From Treponema sp. UBA4873 (lineage in GTDB: Bacteria; Spirochaetota; Spirochaetia; Treponematales; Treponemataceae), in contig DHDP01000012.1 of NCBI GenBank assembly GCA_002399405.1, positions 62,001 through 126,000 of the forward strand: 64,000 nucleotides of DNA. Reading direction: 5' to 3'. Position 1 is the first letter of the stretch, and each line of letters begins with the position of its first letter. Made by a program: the position numbers and the translations under genes. Positions 28,157-37,318 of the stretch are shown in pieces. Under the pieces are notes generated by a model. The model did no database searches. It was not told the DNA's origin and was given only the letters and a program-made list of their open reading frames with translations.

Positions 28157-29322
28157 TTAAGCCTCGCGAGCGCATCGCGGGCGGCGGCTATGACATTCTC
28201 AGGATAATCAACGTACGTGACATATAACAGAGAATCGAATGAAGACTTGTCGCCGATCGCACCGAGCGCATTGATTACGGCAAGCACGGCTTTATCGCTC
28301 ACTTTCGTTCCGGCTTCAGTCTGCTTGTTCAACTCCGTCAGATAAGACGAAAGCACCTGAGAACTGTCCATAGGTGCGACGGCTGCCGTTCCGTTCACGA
28401 CTTCGACGAATTCGTCGTCTGTCATTACACCCGCAGTATATTCGCGTTTCGCAAGGTTGAAGAATGAAATCATCACTGCGGACGAACGAGTCCACTTGAG
28501 CTGCGAAATAATGCGCATGGCGTCGAGCTGAAGACCTACCGTCTCTTTCGTCACTGACGAAGAGTTGTCTGCTATATATATCGTCTCGGAAAGTACATTT
28601 TCGGCGATTTCTGCTTTAAAAGATGCGGAAGTCTGGTTTCCCTTGCAGAGGAGCTCAAACAGTGTCCGTATGGTTTTTGTATTTCCTTCCTGAATAATGC
28701 CGATTATCTGGGGAACGGATTTGTCCGCAAGAAGCGCAAGCGCGTTGTTCATTTCGTTCTCATACTGCGGCCATTTCTTCTGCATCATACAGCCGTAAAT
28801 GACAGTAAAAGACTGACTGTCGCCTATCGTCCCGAGCGTATTGAGGACGGCTTTTACCACGCCGTTGTCGGGCTCTGTTCCGCCGTTCTGCAGAAAGTCG
28901 TTGAGCATCTGAACGAAAGAATCGAGCCGGACCGAATCCCGGAGCATCGTCACCTTGCTGAGAACGGCAATCCGGACCGTATCTCCCGTAAAACCGGTGA
29001 ACAGACGTTTGAACTTTTCGACGAGACTATCCTTTCCGCTCTGATCATAAGCTGCGACGCTCACGGACGGCAGCGCAAGCACGCCCGCGACTGCAAGTCC
29101 GTCAAGATCGCGGTCGTCACCGAGCTCCGCTTTATTTGCGAGTGCAAAATCGATCGCCGCGACAGCAAGACCGGACGCCTCGCTGTCGGAGGCCTCGCGG
29201 ACCGCCGCGGTTTTGTCGCTTATATTCCCCTTAATAAATTTTATCCGGCTGCTGTCGGCCGCAGACAATACACATATACATGCTGCGGAAATTATTAACA
29301 TAGCTGCAATACGTTTTTTCAT
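28150..29322 (-). CDS. Secreted HEAT-like repeat protein
   Basis: A 390-aa protein with a signal peptide (MKKRIAAMLIISAACICVLSAA) and a mature part built of helical repeats: recurring patterns such as VVKAVLNTLGTIGDSQSFTV and AVLAVINALGAIGDKSSFDS, each ending in GDKSSF/GDSQSF and spaced along the chain. This is typical of HEAT/armadillo scaffolds that bind other proteins. It is exported, so probably periplasmic. It overlaps the PilZ gene by four bases and comEC by seven. No enzyme motif is seen. Confidence 0.78.
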   Translation of the reverse strand: MKKRIAAMLIISAACICVLSAADSSRIKFIKGNISDKTAAVREASDSEASGLAVAAIDFALANKAELGDDRDLDGLAVAGVLALPSVSVAAYDQSGKDSLVEKFKRLFTGFTGDTVRIAVLSKVTMLRDSVRLDSFVQMLNDFLQNGGTEPDNGVVKAVLNTLGTIGDSQSFTVIYGCMMQKKWPQYENEMNNALALLADKSVPQIIGIIQEGNTKTIRTLFELLCKGNQTSASFKAEIAENVLSETIYIADNSSSVTKETVGLQLDAMRIISQLKWTRSSAVMISFFNLAKREYTAGVMTDDEFVEVVNGTAAVAPMDSSQVLSSYLTELNKQTEAGTKVSDKAVLAVINALGAIGDKSSFDSLLYVTYVDYPENVIAAARDALARLKW

Positions 29323-30566
29323 TCATACCTCCGGCTGCTGTCAGCCGCGTTCAGTGTGTCGTCCGAAACCGTCTCTCCGGCACCGGCAGCTGCGTCCACT
29401 GAATATGCCTGATTTTCCTGCGTCAGATTCGGCAGAAAATCATCAGTCGTATTCTGAGTTCCCGGCTGCTGCTCCGGTTTCTGCTTTTTACCGACGTCTT
29501 CGTTTTTTTTATTATCTTCATCGCTGCTCTCGTTCTGATCTTCATCAGTAAGGGAAAGCGCATCGTAAATTTCCTTTTCCTCCTGCGGCATAATGTTGTA
29601 TACAAAGCTGAGGACCTCGTTCTTCATCTGCGGCTCAATGTGGATGCATTCGAAATGAAGACGCGACTGATTGATAGTCCTGTTGTATTCGATCGTGCGG
29701 ACAATGCCGAACATAATAATAAGTTTGTCCTCAATCGTGAACTGAAGTTTCATCTGAATGTTCGGCACACCTTTTCCGCCGATACGGACCATTGCACCCG
29801 ACTCTGAAATGTCCTCCATGAGACAGCGGTACCCCTGCCCGGTTTCAACCGCGTTGTAATCGATCACGCGGTCCCTGATGATAAACAGACTCGCATAAAT
29901 CCTGCATTTTGCACGCACGCTGTTGCGTTTCTGCGTGCGGAGCAGTTTGTCGGTATGGCGCAGATACAGCGACGGTTTACCCAGAAACAGACCTTCTCCC
30001 TGAACTGTCGTATCGAAGACATACATGGCGTCACCTTTGCGCCACAGATACACGCTGATTGTCTTTCCGATCCAGTCTTTACCCTCTACCGGGATCATGC
30101 CTTTCTGCGTCGGAACGCTGATTGTCAATTCCCGTGCATTATTGACGATGCGTGAAAAAAAGACGCCCTTTCCCGGAAGGATGATTCTGAGGCGCTGTTC
30201 CATGGCGAGTGAATGAGTCGATTCGATTCCTTTTTTTTTGTCGGCCTCTTTTTCTATCTTTGTGCGGTACGAATACAACTTTGCAAGCAGACGCTGAGAG
30301 TCGGGGGAATTCAATTTATTTTTCTTATCAGCATCGGATTTTATCTGCGAAATGCATCCTGTCAGCGACGGAAGCGACCAGTACAGTGAAAGCGGCTGTT
30401 TAATATTGCAGACTTCCGCTGTTTTCCAGAGCAGCCTGATTTCCGAGAAAGTAAATTTCGAATCAAACCCCGTCAGAAAAAAATGTATTTTATCCTGATA
30501 AATCCGGCAGAGTTTTACTGCAACGGCGACAAATACCGCTGCAATTACTATTCCCACAATGTACAC
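29319..30566 (-). CDS. Membrane-anchored PilZ-domain protein (c-di-GMP effector)
   Basis: Predicted c-di-GMP receptor. It has one membrane helix at the very N-terminus, a YcgR-like N-domain, and a C-terminal PilZ domain with the RTQKRNSVR arginine motif and the DISESGAMV motif (D/NxSxxG), followed by an acidic, Gln-rich disordered tail. I place the start at GTG 30566 because GAGG lies five bases upstream; the longer frame from ATG 30620 has no ribosome site and runs through the promoter of the divergent gene. The ATG version would add 18 residues. It is the first gene of the operon running to 23 kb. A role in motility is likely for spirochaete PilZ proteins but not shown. Confidence 0.83.
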   Translation of the reverse strand: MYIVGIVIAAVFVAVAVKLCRIYQDKIHFFLTGFDSKFTFSEIRLLWKTAEVCNIKQPLSLYWSLPSLTGCISQIKSDADKKNKLNSPDSQRLLAKLYSYRTKIEKEADKKKGIESTHSLAMEQRLRIILPGKGVFFSRIVNNARELTISVPTQKGMIPVEGKDWIGKTISVYLWRKGDAMYVFDTTVQGEGLFLGKPSLYLRHTDKLLRTQKRNSVRAKCRIYASLFIIRDRVIDYNAVETGQGYRCLMEDISESGAMVRIGGKGVPNIQMKLQFTIEDKLIIMFGIVRTIEYNRTINQSRLHFECIHIEPQMKNEVLSFVYNIMPQEEKEIYDALSLTDEDQNESSDEDNKKNEDVGKKQKPEQQPGTQNTTDDFLPNLTQENQAYSVDAAAGAGETVSDDTLNAADSSRRYE

Positions 30567-30588
30567 AAACGCCTCAATATTATATACT
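30560..30588 (+). promoter_or_regulatory. Promoter of the CPBP protease gene
   Basis: TGTACA at 30560-30565 and TATACT at 30583-30588 with 17 bp between. The start point near 30595 is 31 bases before the ATG at 30626. The box overlaps the first codons of the divergent PilZ gene. Confidence 0.55.
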
Positions 30589-30625
30589 TTATCACAAGTC
30601 TCTGTTTTTTCATAGTGCACCGGTT

Positions 30626-31309
30626 ATGGATAAAAAATCATTCACGGACATGCTGTTTTTTCTCTTTATCTTCTGCCTCGTCATTCTGCCTCCATTGTTC
30701 GTGCGGAACGCGTCGCCTGAAATATTCACCGCCTGGTCGTTTCCGTTTCAGCAGCTTCTTTACGCATACGCGGCAGGAATGATTCTCCGTTTTTTTTACA
30801 TGAAAAACGGACAAAAAAAAGAACGCAGCAGTGCAGTAAAAAGAATCACCTTTTTTATCAATTCAGGATACACGCTCGTTACGTTCGGTTCGCTCTGCGT
30901 CATTGCCGCAGGTACGGAACTTTTATTCCACCTCAGCGGATTGCAGCCGTCCGTAACCTCAGTGCGTCCGTCATCCGCAGTACAGTATCTTTTCTGCGTT
31001 CTCGACTTTGCATTCGCGTCATTTTTCGAGGAAGTGCTGTACCGGCTGTATCTTCCCGACATGCTCCGCAAATACGCCGCATACATCCCCCGTCTTACTC
31101 CCCGGGCGGCGGCAATCATCAGCGAGAGCCTGTCGGTCGCTCTTTTCGCGTTTGCACACCGGTATCTCGGCGCCGCATCTGTAATAAACGCGGCCCTTGC
31201 CTGCGTCGCTCTGCGGATATGCTGCAGAAAAAGCGGTTCCGTCTGGACAAATACGGCGGCGCATTTCGCCTACAACATACTCTCTCTGATTCTTTTCACC
31301 GCAGTCTGA
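30626..31309 (+). CDS. CPBP-family intramembrane metalloprotease
   Basis: A 227-aa polytopic membrane protein of the CPBP/Abi family (CAAX-protease and bacteriocin-processing related). It carries the first metal motif FFEEVLYRLYLP (EExxxR) and the second LSVALFAFAHRYLGA (FxxxH), with a third conserved NxxxH-like segment near TNTAAHFAYN. The substrate is unknown. It stands alone on the plus strand: its start lies 5 bp from the longest possible start of the PilZ gene, and its stop abuts the stop of the convergent DUF4340 gene with no gap. Confidence 0.85.
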   Translation: MDKKSFTDMLFFLFIFCLVILPPLFVRNASPEIFTAWSFPFQQLLYAYAAGMILRFFYMKNGQKKERSSAVKRITFFINSGYTLVTFGSLCVIAAGTELLFHLSGLQPSVTSVRPSSAVQYLFCVLDFAFASFFEEVLYRLYLPDMLRKYAAYIPRLTPRAAAIISESLSVALFAFAHRYLGAASVINAALACVALRICCRKSGSVWTNTAAHFAYNILSLILFTAV

Positions 31310-32218
31310 TCAGTTCCGAGAAGGAGGAAACAGTTCTTCGATTCTTCCGAATGTCCAGCTGCTCACCGTGACTGCGTAGTTGTAATCGTATTCTTTACCG
31401 CTCAGCGTGTCGGTAAAAGAATATGCAAGCACCTTCCCCTCGCCGGCTTCATACACCCGTATATGAACGTACAGTCCGTCGCCGCACTCTGCTTCAATCG
31501 TATACAATTGTTTTCCGTCACGCGGGACTGCGGACAGTTCTCCGTGACGGAGCTCCGTAAATTTTTTGCAGTTTTCATCGAAACCCGCGCTTTTTTTCGT
31601 ATAGTAAATGCCGTTTATCCTTACACCCTGAATAGTTTCCGCAGATGATGAAGCGGCAACATTTCGCGGTAGTATATACGGATCATACCAGAACGATTCT
31701 TTTGCAGTAAGAAACATATCAAAATCGGAATCGATTTCATACGACGTAATCCGGTTTTCAGTCCTCAGATACCGGCGTGTTTTGTCGAAATTCTGGCCGC
31801 CGAAGTATATTTTTGTAGACATATTGTCACTATTTTTATATGTAAACACAACGGCGGACCGGTCGGTAAGAGCAAAATTTTCCCACTTTTTCCGACTGTC
31901 TGATATTTTATACATGTTACGAACTTTTGTTAACTTATCTATAAGCTTCCCGATTTGCTCGTTGTCCGCGGGAAAAACAGCCCCATCCCGCTCTCCTTCC
32001 CACACGCCTGTTTCATTAAGGCGGAACAGGCGGACCATACTTCCTTCTTGCGATATCAGTATTTCTGTCAGCGTGTTTTCGTATTTTTTGTTCAAAAGAG
32101 CGGACTGTATGAACTGTTCCGGATTTCCCCCGCGGACGGCAGGAATAAACGAAACCGCGTAAAGCGCAATCAGTACGGCTGCTGCGCATTTTAATACGGT
32201 GCTATTGTTTTTTGTCAT
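31310..32218 (-). CDS. DUF4340-type envelope protein of a Gld-like exporter
   Basis: About 302 aa. It has one N-terminal membrane helix, then an exported beta-rich part (GVWEGERDGAVFPADNEQI, the typical DUF4340 repeat of 'tW.l....  Ad...v..ll..l'). The AGGAGG ribosome site is seven bases before the ATG at 32218, which decides the start. It overlaps the GldFG-like gene by 17 bp. In many genomes DUF4340 proteins are encoded next to GldF/GldG-like ABC transporters, as here, so I infer that it is the third part of that system; the exported substrate is unknown. Confidence 0.8.
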   Translation of the reverse strand: MTKNNSTVLKCAAAVLIALYAVSFIPAVRGGNPEQFIQSALLNKKYENTLTEILISQEGSMVRLFRLNETGVWEGERDGAVFPADNEQIGKLIDKLTKVRNMYKISDSRKKWENFALTDRSAVVFTYKNSDNMSTKIYFGGQNFDKTRRYLRTENRITSYEIDSDFDMFLTAKESFWYDPYILPRNVAASSSAETIQGVRINGIYYTKKSAGFDENCKKFTELRHGELSAVPRDGKQLYTIEAECGDGLYVHIRVYEAGEGKVLAYSFTDTLSGKEYDYNYAVTVSSWTFGRIEELFPPSRN

Positions 32219-34463
32219 TGAACAGCCTCCTGCGGAACTCTTCATTCATTTTTCTTCGCCGAAGGACGGATATGATGTACGCCGCTATGTACAGCAGCGG
32301 CATGACCGCAAACAATACGACGTTCGTTTTTATCATCACGGATCTGAATGTAGCAGTATCCGAAATCTTGTAAAGCGACGTCGACAATGCATTTTTATTC
32401 TGAAGAGACTCCAGTCCTTCCTCCCCGTCGAGTTTCAGAATCATATGAGTCAGAAAATCGAGATTCCTGTAATCACCGGTTTCCCCGCCGGTATATTCCA
32501 TCATGAGGCTGTGGGCAAAATACTGGTCACCCAGCACGGCTATTTTCGTATTCCCGCTTTCCTGCGGCGTAAAGTATCCCTTTATTTTCCCGTCGAGATA
32601 TGCGCCGAGAACGAGCTGTTTTTTACTGATGTCGGGACGCGCGTTCTGAACGATGAACGGATTCGTTTCAAACAATTTCGTCTGCCCCGAATCGTCCTCG
32701 TCTATTGTCCACGCAGAAGTACTTGAAACGAGAAGCGGCGTTATGCTGTCGTTTTCAATCGTCAGCGGGCTCGTCCAGAACATGGTCATTCCCTGTCGCG
32801 CCTCTTTCTGCGGAAGCAGGCTTATCCACAGCGGATAATTAATCTGAACCGAGCGGGTCGAATCAGCCGGATTCCCCTGTTCGTCCGTGTCGCTCGTCAT
32901 TGTTATCCGTGCACACGAAATGTCCGCCGCCAGCTCCGGCGTAAAGCCGAATCCGTACGAAGCAAGCATTTCAAGCAGCGCACTGTTTTCGGCCTTTGTA
33001 ATTGCCCAGTCGCCGGAAATATCAGCGAGGTACGGCGAAACTGCAAAAAGAACCTTTCCGCCGCGCAGTATGAACGACTCGACAGCAGCGGCATCGCCTC
33101 CGCTCAGTTTTGAAGAGCCGAACACAAGCAGCACCGTATCAGTGTCAGCTGCCGACAGCTCTTCAGGCAGACTCTGCAACGAAAGCTCAGTACATGATAT
33201 TCCCTGAGACGTGAGCCACGGAATAATATAGGTATAATCGCCGGACGTATTCATTCCGTTCCCGCAGAGCACTGCGGCGCTCATACTTTTTCCGGTCAGC
33301 AGGGCATCAACGTTGCGGGTAAGATCGTATTCAAGTGTGTTCGCGGAAATTATGAACGGAATAACCGCTGTTTTTCCAGCATACTCAATCGCAACAGCGG
33401 AATACACATTCAGATATTCAGTTTTATTAATTCCGCCGGTCCGTATCTGCTGGCTTTGAATGCCGTAATCGTCGAGCAGGCCGGAGACTTTCTCTTTGTC
33501 GGGATCGAGCAGCCTCATGCTCACGTTTTTATTTACCGAGGCGTATTCGTTGAGGTAGTCGTAGATGTCGCGCACCTGCGGATAGAGCCGTACGAGCGAC
33601 GGAGAACGAAAATACGTTATTTTCAACGGTTCGTCGACCCGTGATAAAATCAGCATACTGTATTTCGATATAGTGAACTGTTTATCGCGAGTGAAATCAG
33701 TACGCTGATAATACCGAGTGCTGTCGAGAAAAGAAAAAACGATGATTATCAGTGTTACAAAAAATGTTTTTTTATCAGTCCCGGTAAATTTCTTTCCCTT
33801 TCTCTTTTCCTGAACATAAACGGCGGAGAGAAGAAAAAACGCCGTCATGCAGACGTAAAACAGCATATCCCGCGTGTCGAAAATGCCTCTTGAAGCTGCG
33901 TCGAAGTGATAAGAAAAACTCAGCATGCGGAAAGGTGCCGCAAGCTGCAGAAAATTCGTCAATGCAATGAAAACTGCGGAAAAAACGAACGCAACCGGCT
34001 GACTAAAAAGCGAAAACGCGAGCACGCAGAATGAAATGACGCACGCCTCGTAGATGACGACGAGGAGAAAACCGGTAAAAATCTGTCCCGGATCTATGTC
34101 GCCGAACAAGCTTACGCACGCAGGAAGCAGCAGCATTGTGATGCTCATCGCGCAGAACTGCGCGAGCGCGGTGAGGAACGAAATCAGCGTACGCTCTGCG
34201 GAGGAAAGAGGAAACGTGTCGGAAAATCCGGAATCGTCGGCTCCCGACGATATGACGGGAATGAGCAGTATGCTCACATACGGAATGGCTGCAAAAAAAA
34301 GTCTGAGATCGGTGCTGCCTGTACCGGAAAAGAATCCTGTTCCTGCAATATAATAAAGCGAGCATACTGCGTTGTACAAAACCGCTGCAATAAAAAAAAC
34401 GGGGCGGCGCAGCGCGCGGATAATCGAATGGCGCAGAAACGGCGCGAACGGATTTTTACGCAT
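32202..34463 (-). CDS. GldF-GldG fusion: ABC-2 permease joined to a periplasmic GldG domain
   Basis: About 753 aa. Residues 1-235 form an ABC-2-type permease with six membrane helices. From about 255 to 700 follows a GldG/IFT52-like exported domain (KYSMLILSRVDEPLKITYFRSPSLVRLYPQVRDIYDYLNEYA, then DPDKEKVSGLLDDYGIQ). A last membrane helix lies near the C-terminus. In Bacteroidetes GldF and GldG are separate gliding proteins; spirochaetes and others have fused or joined forms. AGGAGG with five bases of spacing selects the ATG at 34463 over a GTG two codons earlier. It lies between its ATPase and the DUF4340 gene. Confidence 0.82.
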   Translation of the reverse strand: MRKNPFAPFLRHSIIRALRRPVFFIAAVLYNAVCSLYYIAGTGFFSGTGSTDLRLFFAAIPYVSILLIPVISSGADDSGFSDTFPLSSAERTLISFLTALAQFCAMSITMLLLPACVSLFGDIDPGQIFTGFLLVVIYEACVISFCVLAFSLFSQPVAFVFSAVFIALTNFLQLAAPFRMLSFSYHFDAASRGIFDTRDMLFYVCMTAFFLLSAVYVQEKRKGKKFTGTDKKTFFVTLIIIVFSFLDSTRYYQRTDFTRDKQFTISKYSMLILSRVDEPLKITYFRSPSLVRLYPQVRDIYDYLNEYASVNKNVSMRLLDPDKEKVSGLLDDYGIQSQQIRTGGINKTEYLNVYSAVAIEYAGKTAVIPFIISANTLEYDLTRNVDALLTGKSMSAAVLCGNGMNTSGDYTYIIPWLTSQGISCTELSLQSLPEELSAADTDTVLLVFGSSKLSGGDAAAVESFILRGGKVLFAVSPYLADISGDWAITKAENSALLEMLASYGFGFTPELAADISCARITMTSDTDEQGNPADSTRSVQINYPLWISLLPQKEARQGMTMFWTSPLTIENDSITPLLVSSTSAWTIDEDDSGQTKLFETNPFIVQNARPDISKKQLVLGAYLDGKIKGYFTPQESGNTKIAVLGDQYFAHSLMMEYTGGETGDYRNLDFLTHMILKLDGEEGLESLQNKNALSTSLYKISDTATFRSVMIKTNVVLFAVMPLLYIAAYIISVLRRRKMNEEFRRRLFNDKKQ

Positions 34464-35211
34464 CCTCACCTCCTGTTCCCGTCAGTTTCAGAAACGCTTC
34501 TTCAAGTGTCTGCACGCCGCACGAATCAGCAATGTTTTTTTCAGTTCCCGCCGCCGCAAGTTTTCCGCGGGAAAGTATAACGACCGTATCGCAGACGGCG
34601 CTCACTTCCTGCATTATGTGCGTCGACAGAAGCACCGTCTTTGTGCGTGAAATTTTTTTTATGAGAGAACGGATCTGCGCAATCTGGGCAGGATCAAGTC
34701 CGCTCACCGGTTCGTCGAGGACGATGTTCGGGGGATCGGCGACGAGCGCCTGCGCAAACGAAACGCGCTGGCAGAAACCTTTCGACAGCGTCCTGATTTT
34801 TTTCGTATATACCGATTCAAGGGAACATTCTTTTACGACGCGCAAAAGCGCACTTTTTTTTTCTTCGGGGGAAAGTCCGCGGACATCCGCGCATTCTTCA
34901 AGCAGTTCCGCTGCGGTAAGCTCTTTGGGAAGCATCGCCTGCTCGGGAACGAATCCCACAAGCCTTTTTACAAACGCGCTTTCTTCGGCGGCGTCGTGCA
35001 TAACGCCGTCGTCCCCGCTTACCCGGACGTATCCGCCCGTCGCGTAATGAAGCGCGCACACGGCACGCAGTATTGTTGTTTTTCCCGCGCCGTTCGGCCC
35101 GAGCAACGCCGTTACGCCGCCCTGTCCGGCGGAAAACGTCACGTGGTCCGCGGCAGCAAAGCTGTTTTTTCCGCTGCCGTATGTTTTGGAAAAATCAGCA
35201 AGTTCTATCAT
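34456..35211 (-). CDS. ABC transporter ATPase (GldA-like)
   Basis: Powers the GldFG-like permease encoded next to it. The 251-aa protein has Walker A GPNGAGKTT, a Q-loop near LVGFVPEQAMLPKE, the signature LSKGFCQRVSFAQAL, Walker B NIVLDEPVSGLDPAQ and the switch His in LLSTHIM. It overlaps the permease gene by eight bases and starts 8 bp after rnz. The ribosome site AAGGAA precedes the ATG. Confidence 0.92.
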   Translation of the reverse strand: MIELADFSKTYGSGKNSFAAADHVTFSAGQGGVTALLGPNGAGKTTILRAVCALHYATGGYVRVSGDDGVMHDAAEESAFVKRLVGFVPEQAMLPKELTAAELLEECADVRGLSPEEKKSALLRVVKECSLESVYTKKIRTLSKGFCQRVSFAQALVADPPNIVLDEPVSGLDPAQIAQIRSLIKKISRTKTVLLSTHIMQEVSAVCDTVVILSRGKLAAAGTEKNIADSCGVQTLEEAFLKLTGTGGEDA

Positions 35212-35219
35212 TTTTTTCC

Positions 35220-36146
35220 TTAATCAATATACGGGATATCGAAGTGCATGCGGTCCTTTGTAAGTTCCGCATGCGGATATATTTTCCGGGCCTGTTCAAG
35301 CAGCACTGCAAGTTCCTTGTCGGTATAGCGCGGACTGTAATGAATCATTGCCATCCGGCGCACGTCCGCATCGCGTGCTATTGTCGCAGCCTGACTCGCT
35401 GTCATGTGTTTTTTTTCGCGAGCCTGATCTATGAGAGCGTCCTCGAACATTCCCTCGCAGATAAGCAGGTCGGAACCGCGCACTTCGTCAGCAATAGAAC
35501 TCCGGTAAAGCGTATCGGTTACATAGCTGAACTTCCGTCCGCTGCGCGACGGTCCGAGCACCTGTTCCGGCATGATTGTTTTTCCGTCGCCCGAAGTGAC
35601 GCTTATGCCCTGCTGGAGTTTTCCCCAGAGCGGTCCCATCGGTACGTTGAGTTCCTTCGCTTTCTCAGGGCTGAATTCCCCGGGTCTGTCCAGTTCCTCC
35701 AGCGTATAGCCGACGCACGTCTTCGTGTGCTCAAGCGGAAACGCCCTGATGTAAAATCCGTCGCCGCCGTGCACGACGCAGGGAGCCGTAATTTCTTTTA
35801 CTACAACGGGATAATTTATATACATGTCGAGCACTTTGCGGCTCGTTTCGATGTATTCGGCGATTTTCGGCGGACCGTAGATATACAGCGGTTCCGTCCG
35901 GTCAACCTGCGCGGAAAGCATCATGATTCCCGGAAGACCCGTCACGTGGTCGGCATGCGTGTGGGAAACGAATATCGCGTTTATTTTTTTCCATTTGAGG
36001 TTAAGCCGCCGCAGGGATACCTGCGTTCCTTCTCCGCCGTCGAACAGGAAAAGATCCCCGTCTCGTCTGAGCAGTACTGATGTAAGATGGCGGTACGGAA
36101 GCGGCATCATTCCTCCGCATCCTAAAACAAATGCTTCCATGTTCAT
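35220..36146 (-). CDS. rnz: Ribonuclease Z (tRNA 3' endonuclease)
   Basis: Cuts tRNA precursors after the discriminator base. This fits a genome whose tRNA genes here encode no CCA. The 308-aa protein shows LFDGGEGTQ, the metal motif SHTHADHVTGLPG, the exosite region, and late ligands in YVTDTLY and MIHYSPRY. The ATG at 36146 overlaps the stop of femX (TAATG). Length and motifs match the short bacterial enzyme. Confidence 0.93.
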   Translation of the reverse strand: MNMEAFVLGCGGMMPLPYRHLTSVLLRRDGDLFLFDGGEGTQVSLRRLNLKWKKINAIFVSHTHADHVTGLPGIMMLSAQVDRTEPLYIYGPPKIAEYIETSRKVLDMYINYPVVVKEITAPCVVHGGDGFYIRAFPLEHTKTCVGYTLEELDRPGEFSPEKAKELNVPMGPLWGKLQQGISVTSGDGKTIMPEQVLGPSRSGRKFSYVTDTLYRSSIADEVRGSDLLICEGMFEDALIDQAREKKHMTASQAATIARDADVRRMAMIHYSPRYTDKELAVLLEQARKIYPHAELTKDRMHFDIPYID

Positions 36147-37315
36147 TATTCACGTCCTGTACGGGGAGATGCAACGCAATGAGCGAACAGTTTCCTGATT
36201 TTTTTATGGTAGAATGCACGGACATCTTCCGCGGCCGTATACAGCGTATACGACGGAGAAAGCGGTATGTCGATAGAGCCGGGCCGGTGTATGATATTTC
36301 CGCCGAAACCCGTCTTGAACAGATACAGCCCGTACATCGGATGATTTTTATCGTCCGCCGGAGGCATGCCGTAGAAATCGTATACGGGCGAGCCGTACGC
36401 TTTCGCGTCGTTTATCGCCGTCCACTGCAGAAGATATGCGGGCATGAGATTGCGCTTCAGGTTGCCCGAGGCGCCGTACAGATATACGGCCTCGCGCTTT
36501 GAAAAAAGCGTGATGATTGCGGCAAGATTGTCGTTTTCGTGGCGTGCCACGTAGAGCGTAACAAGCGGCGCATCGTTCTTCGCACGCTCGGATGCACTCA
36601 AAGAAAACAGGTCTGCATAATACTGTCTTGAGTGAATGGCTATGCCGTCGCGGGATGCAGTCGTCCTGTACAAATCGTAGAAAACATCAAGCGCCGCGCT
36701 GAGGCCGTCGTCACCGGCTTTATACGCGCACACGGCGACGCCTTTTTTTTCCGCAAGGCGGATGTTGTACCGCCACTTGCTGCGCATGGCGGCAAGCATC
36801 TCGTCGGGGCTCTGCGTAATGTCGAGCAGCACGGTGTCGGGAGGCTGTATATCAACCTTCGTTTTAACAATTTTCAGGCGTTCGGCGAGAGCCAGCGTCT
36901 TAAGAGAATTAACAAAAAAGTCGCGATCCCCGCATGTTTGAAAATCAAGCGGCGGATCAAAGCGCACGCAGAGCGTATTTCTCGGAAGATACGGCTTGAG
37001 CGCGGCTGCAAAATCCATAAGAAGATGCGCGTATTCGCCGAGCTGTTCAACACATTCCCTGTCTTTTACCGGCAGTTCGGGCATCATGGGAACGTATGCA
37101 AGCGAAAAAACGACCGGACTTTTACCGAACGTGCGGAGCAGCACGGAACATGAAAACGGGAAAGATATGTCTTCGCTTTCCGCAGCAGCTTCGAAGCGGA
37201 GCTGCTGCCAGCCGTGCGCCGCTTTGAATGATGCCCAGAACGGCGACTGAAGAAAACGTCCGCCGGAATCAGCACAAGAGGCTGCGGGAGACGGCGCTAT
37301 GGTAAACGTAAACAC
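36146..37315 (-). CDS. FemAB-type peptidoglycan aminoacyltransferase
   Basis: Enzymes of this family add the first amino acid(s) of the peptidoglycan interpeptide bridge from aminoacyl-tRNA. The 389-aa protein has two GNAT-like halves: FLQSPFWASFKAAHGWQ at the start, VLLDITQSPDEMLAAMRSKWRYNIRLAEKKGV in the middle (the classic Fem signature), and the C-terminal YLLQWTAINDAKAYGSPVYDFYGMP with GLYLFKTGFGG. The start is GTG at 37315 with GGAG upstream. Only one Fem gene is present, as in organisms with a single-residue bridge. It follows metG by 3 bp. Confidence 0.88.
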   Translation of the reverse strand: MFTFTIAPSPAASCADSGGRFLQSPFWASFKAAHGWQQLRFEAAAESEDISFPFSCSVLLRTFGKSPVVFSLAYVPMMPELPVKDRECVEQLGEYAHLLMDFAAALKPYLPRNTLCVRFDPPLDFQTCGDRDFFVNSLKTLALAERLKIVKTKVDIQPPDTVLLDITQSPDEMLAAMRSKWRYNIRLAEKKGVAVCAYKAGDDGLSAALDVFYDLYRTTASRDGIAIHSRQYYADLFSLSASERAKNDAPLVTLYVARHENDNLAAIITLFSKREAVYLYGASGNLKRNLMPAYLLQWTAINDAKAYGSPVYDFYGMPPADDKNHPMYGLYLFKTGFGGNIIHRPGSIDIPLSPSYTLYTAAEDVRAFYHKKIRKLFAHCVASPRTGRE

Positions 37316-37318
37316 TTT

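Noticed and set aside
35073..36080. 335-codon plus-strand open frame opposite rnz and the ABC ATPase
   Set aside because: Antisense to two genes with full motifs; no ribosome site or domain of its own.
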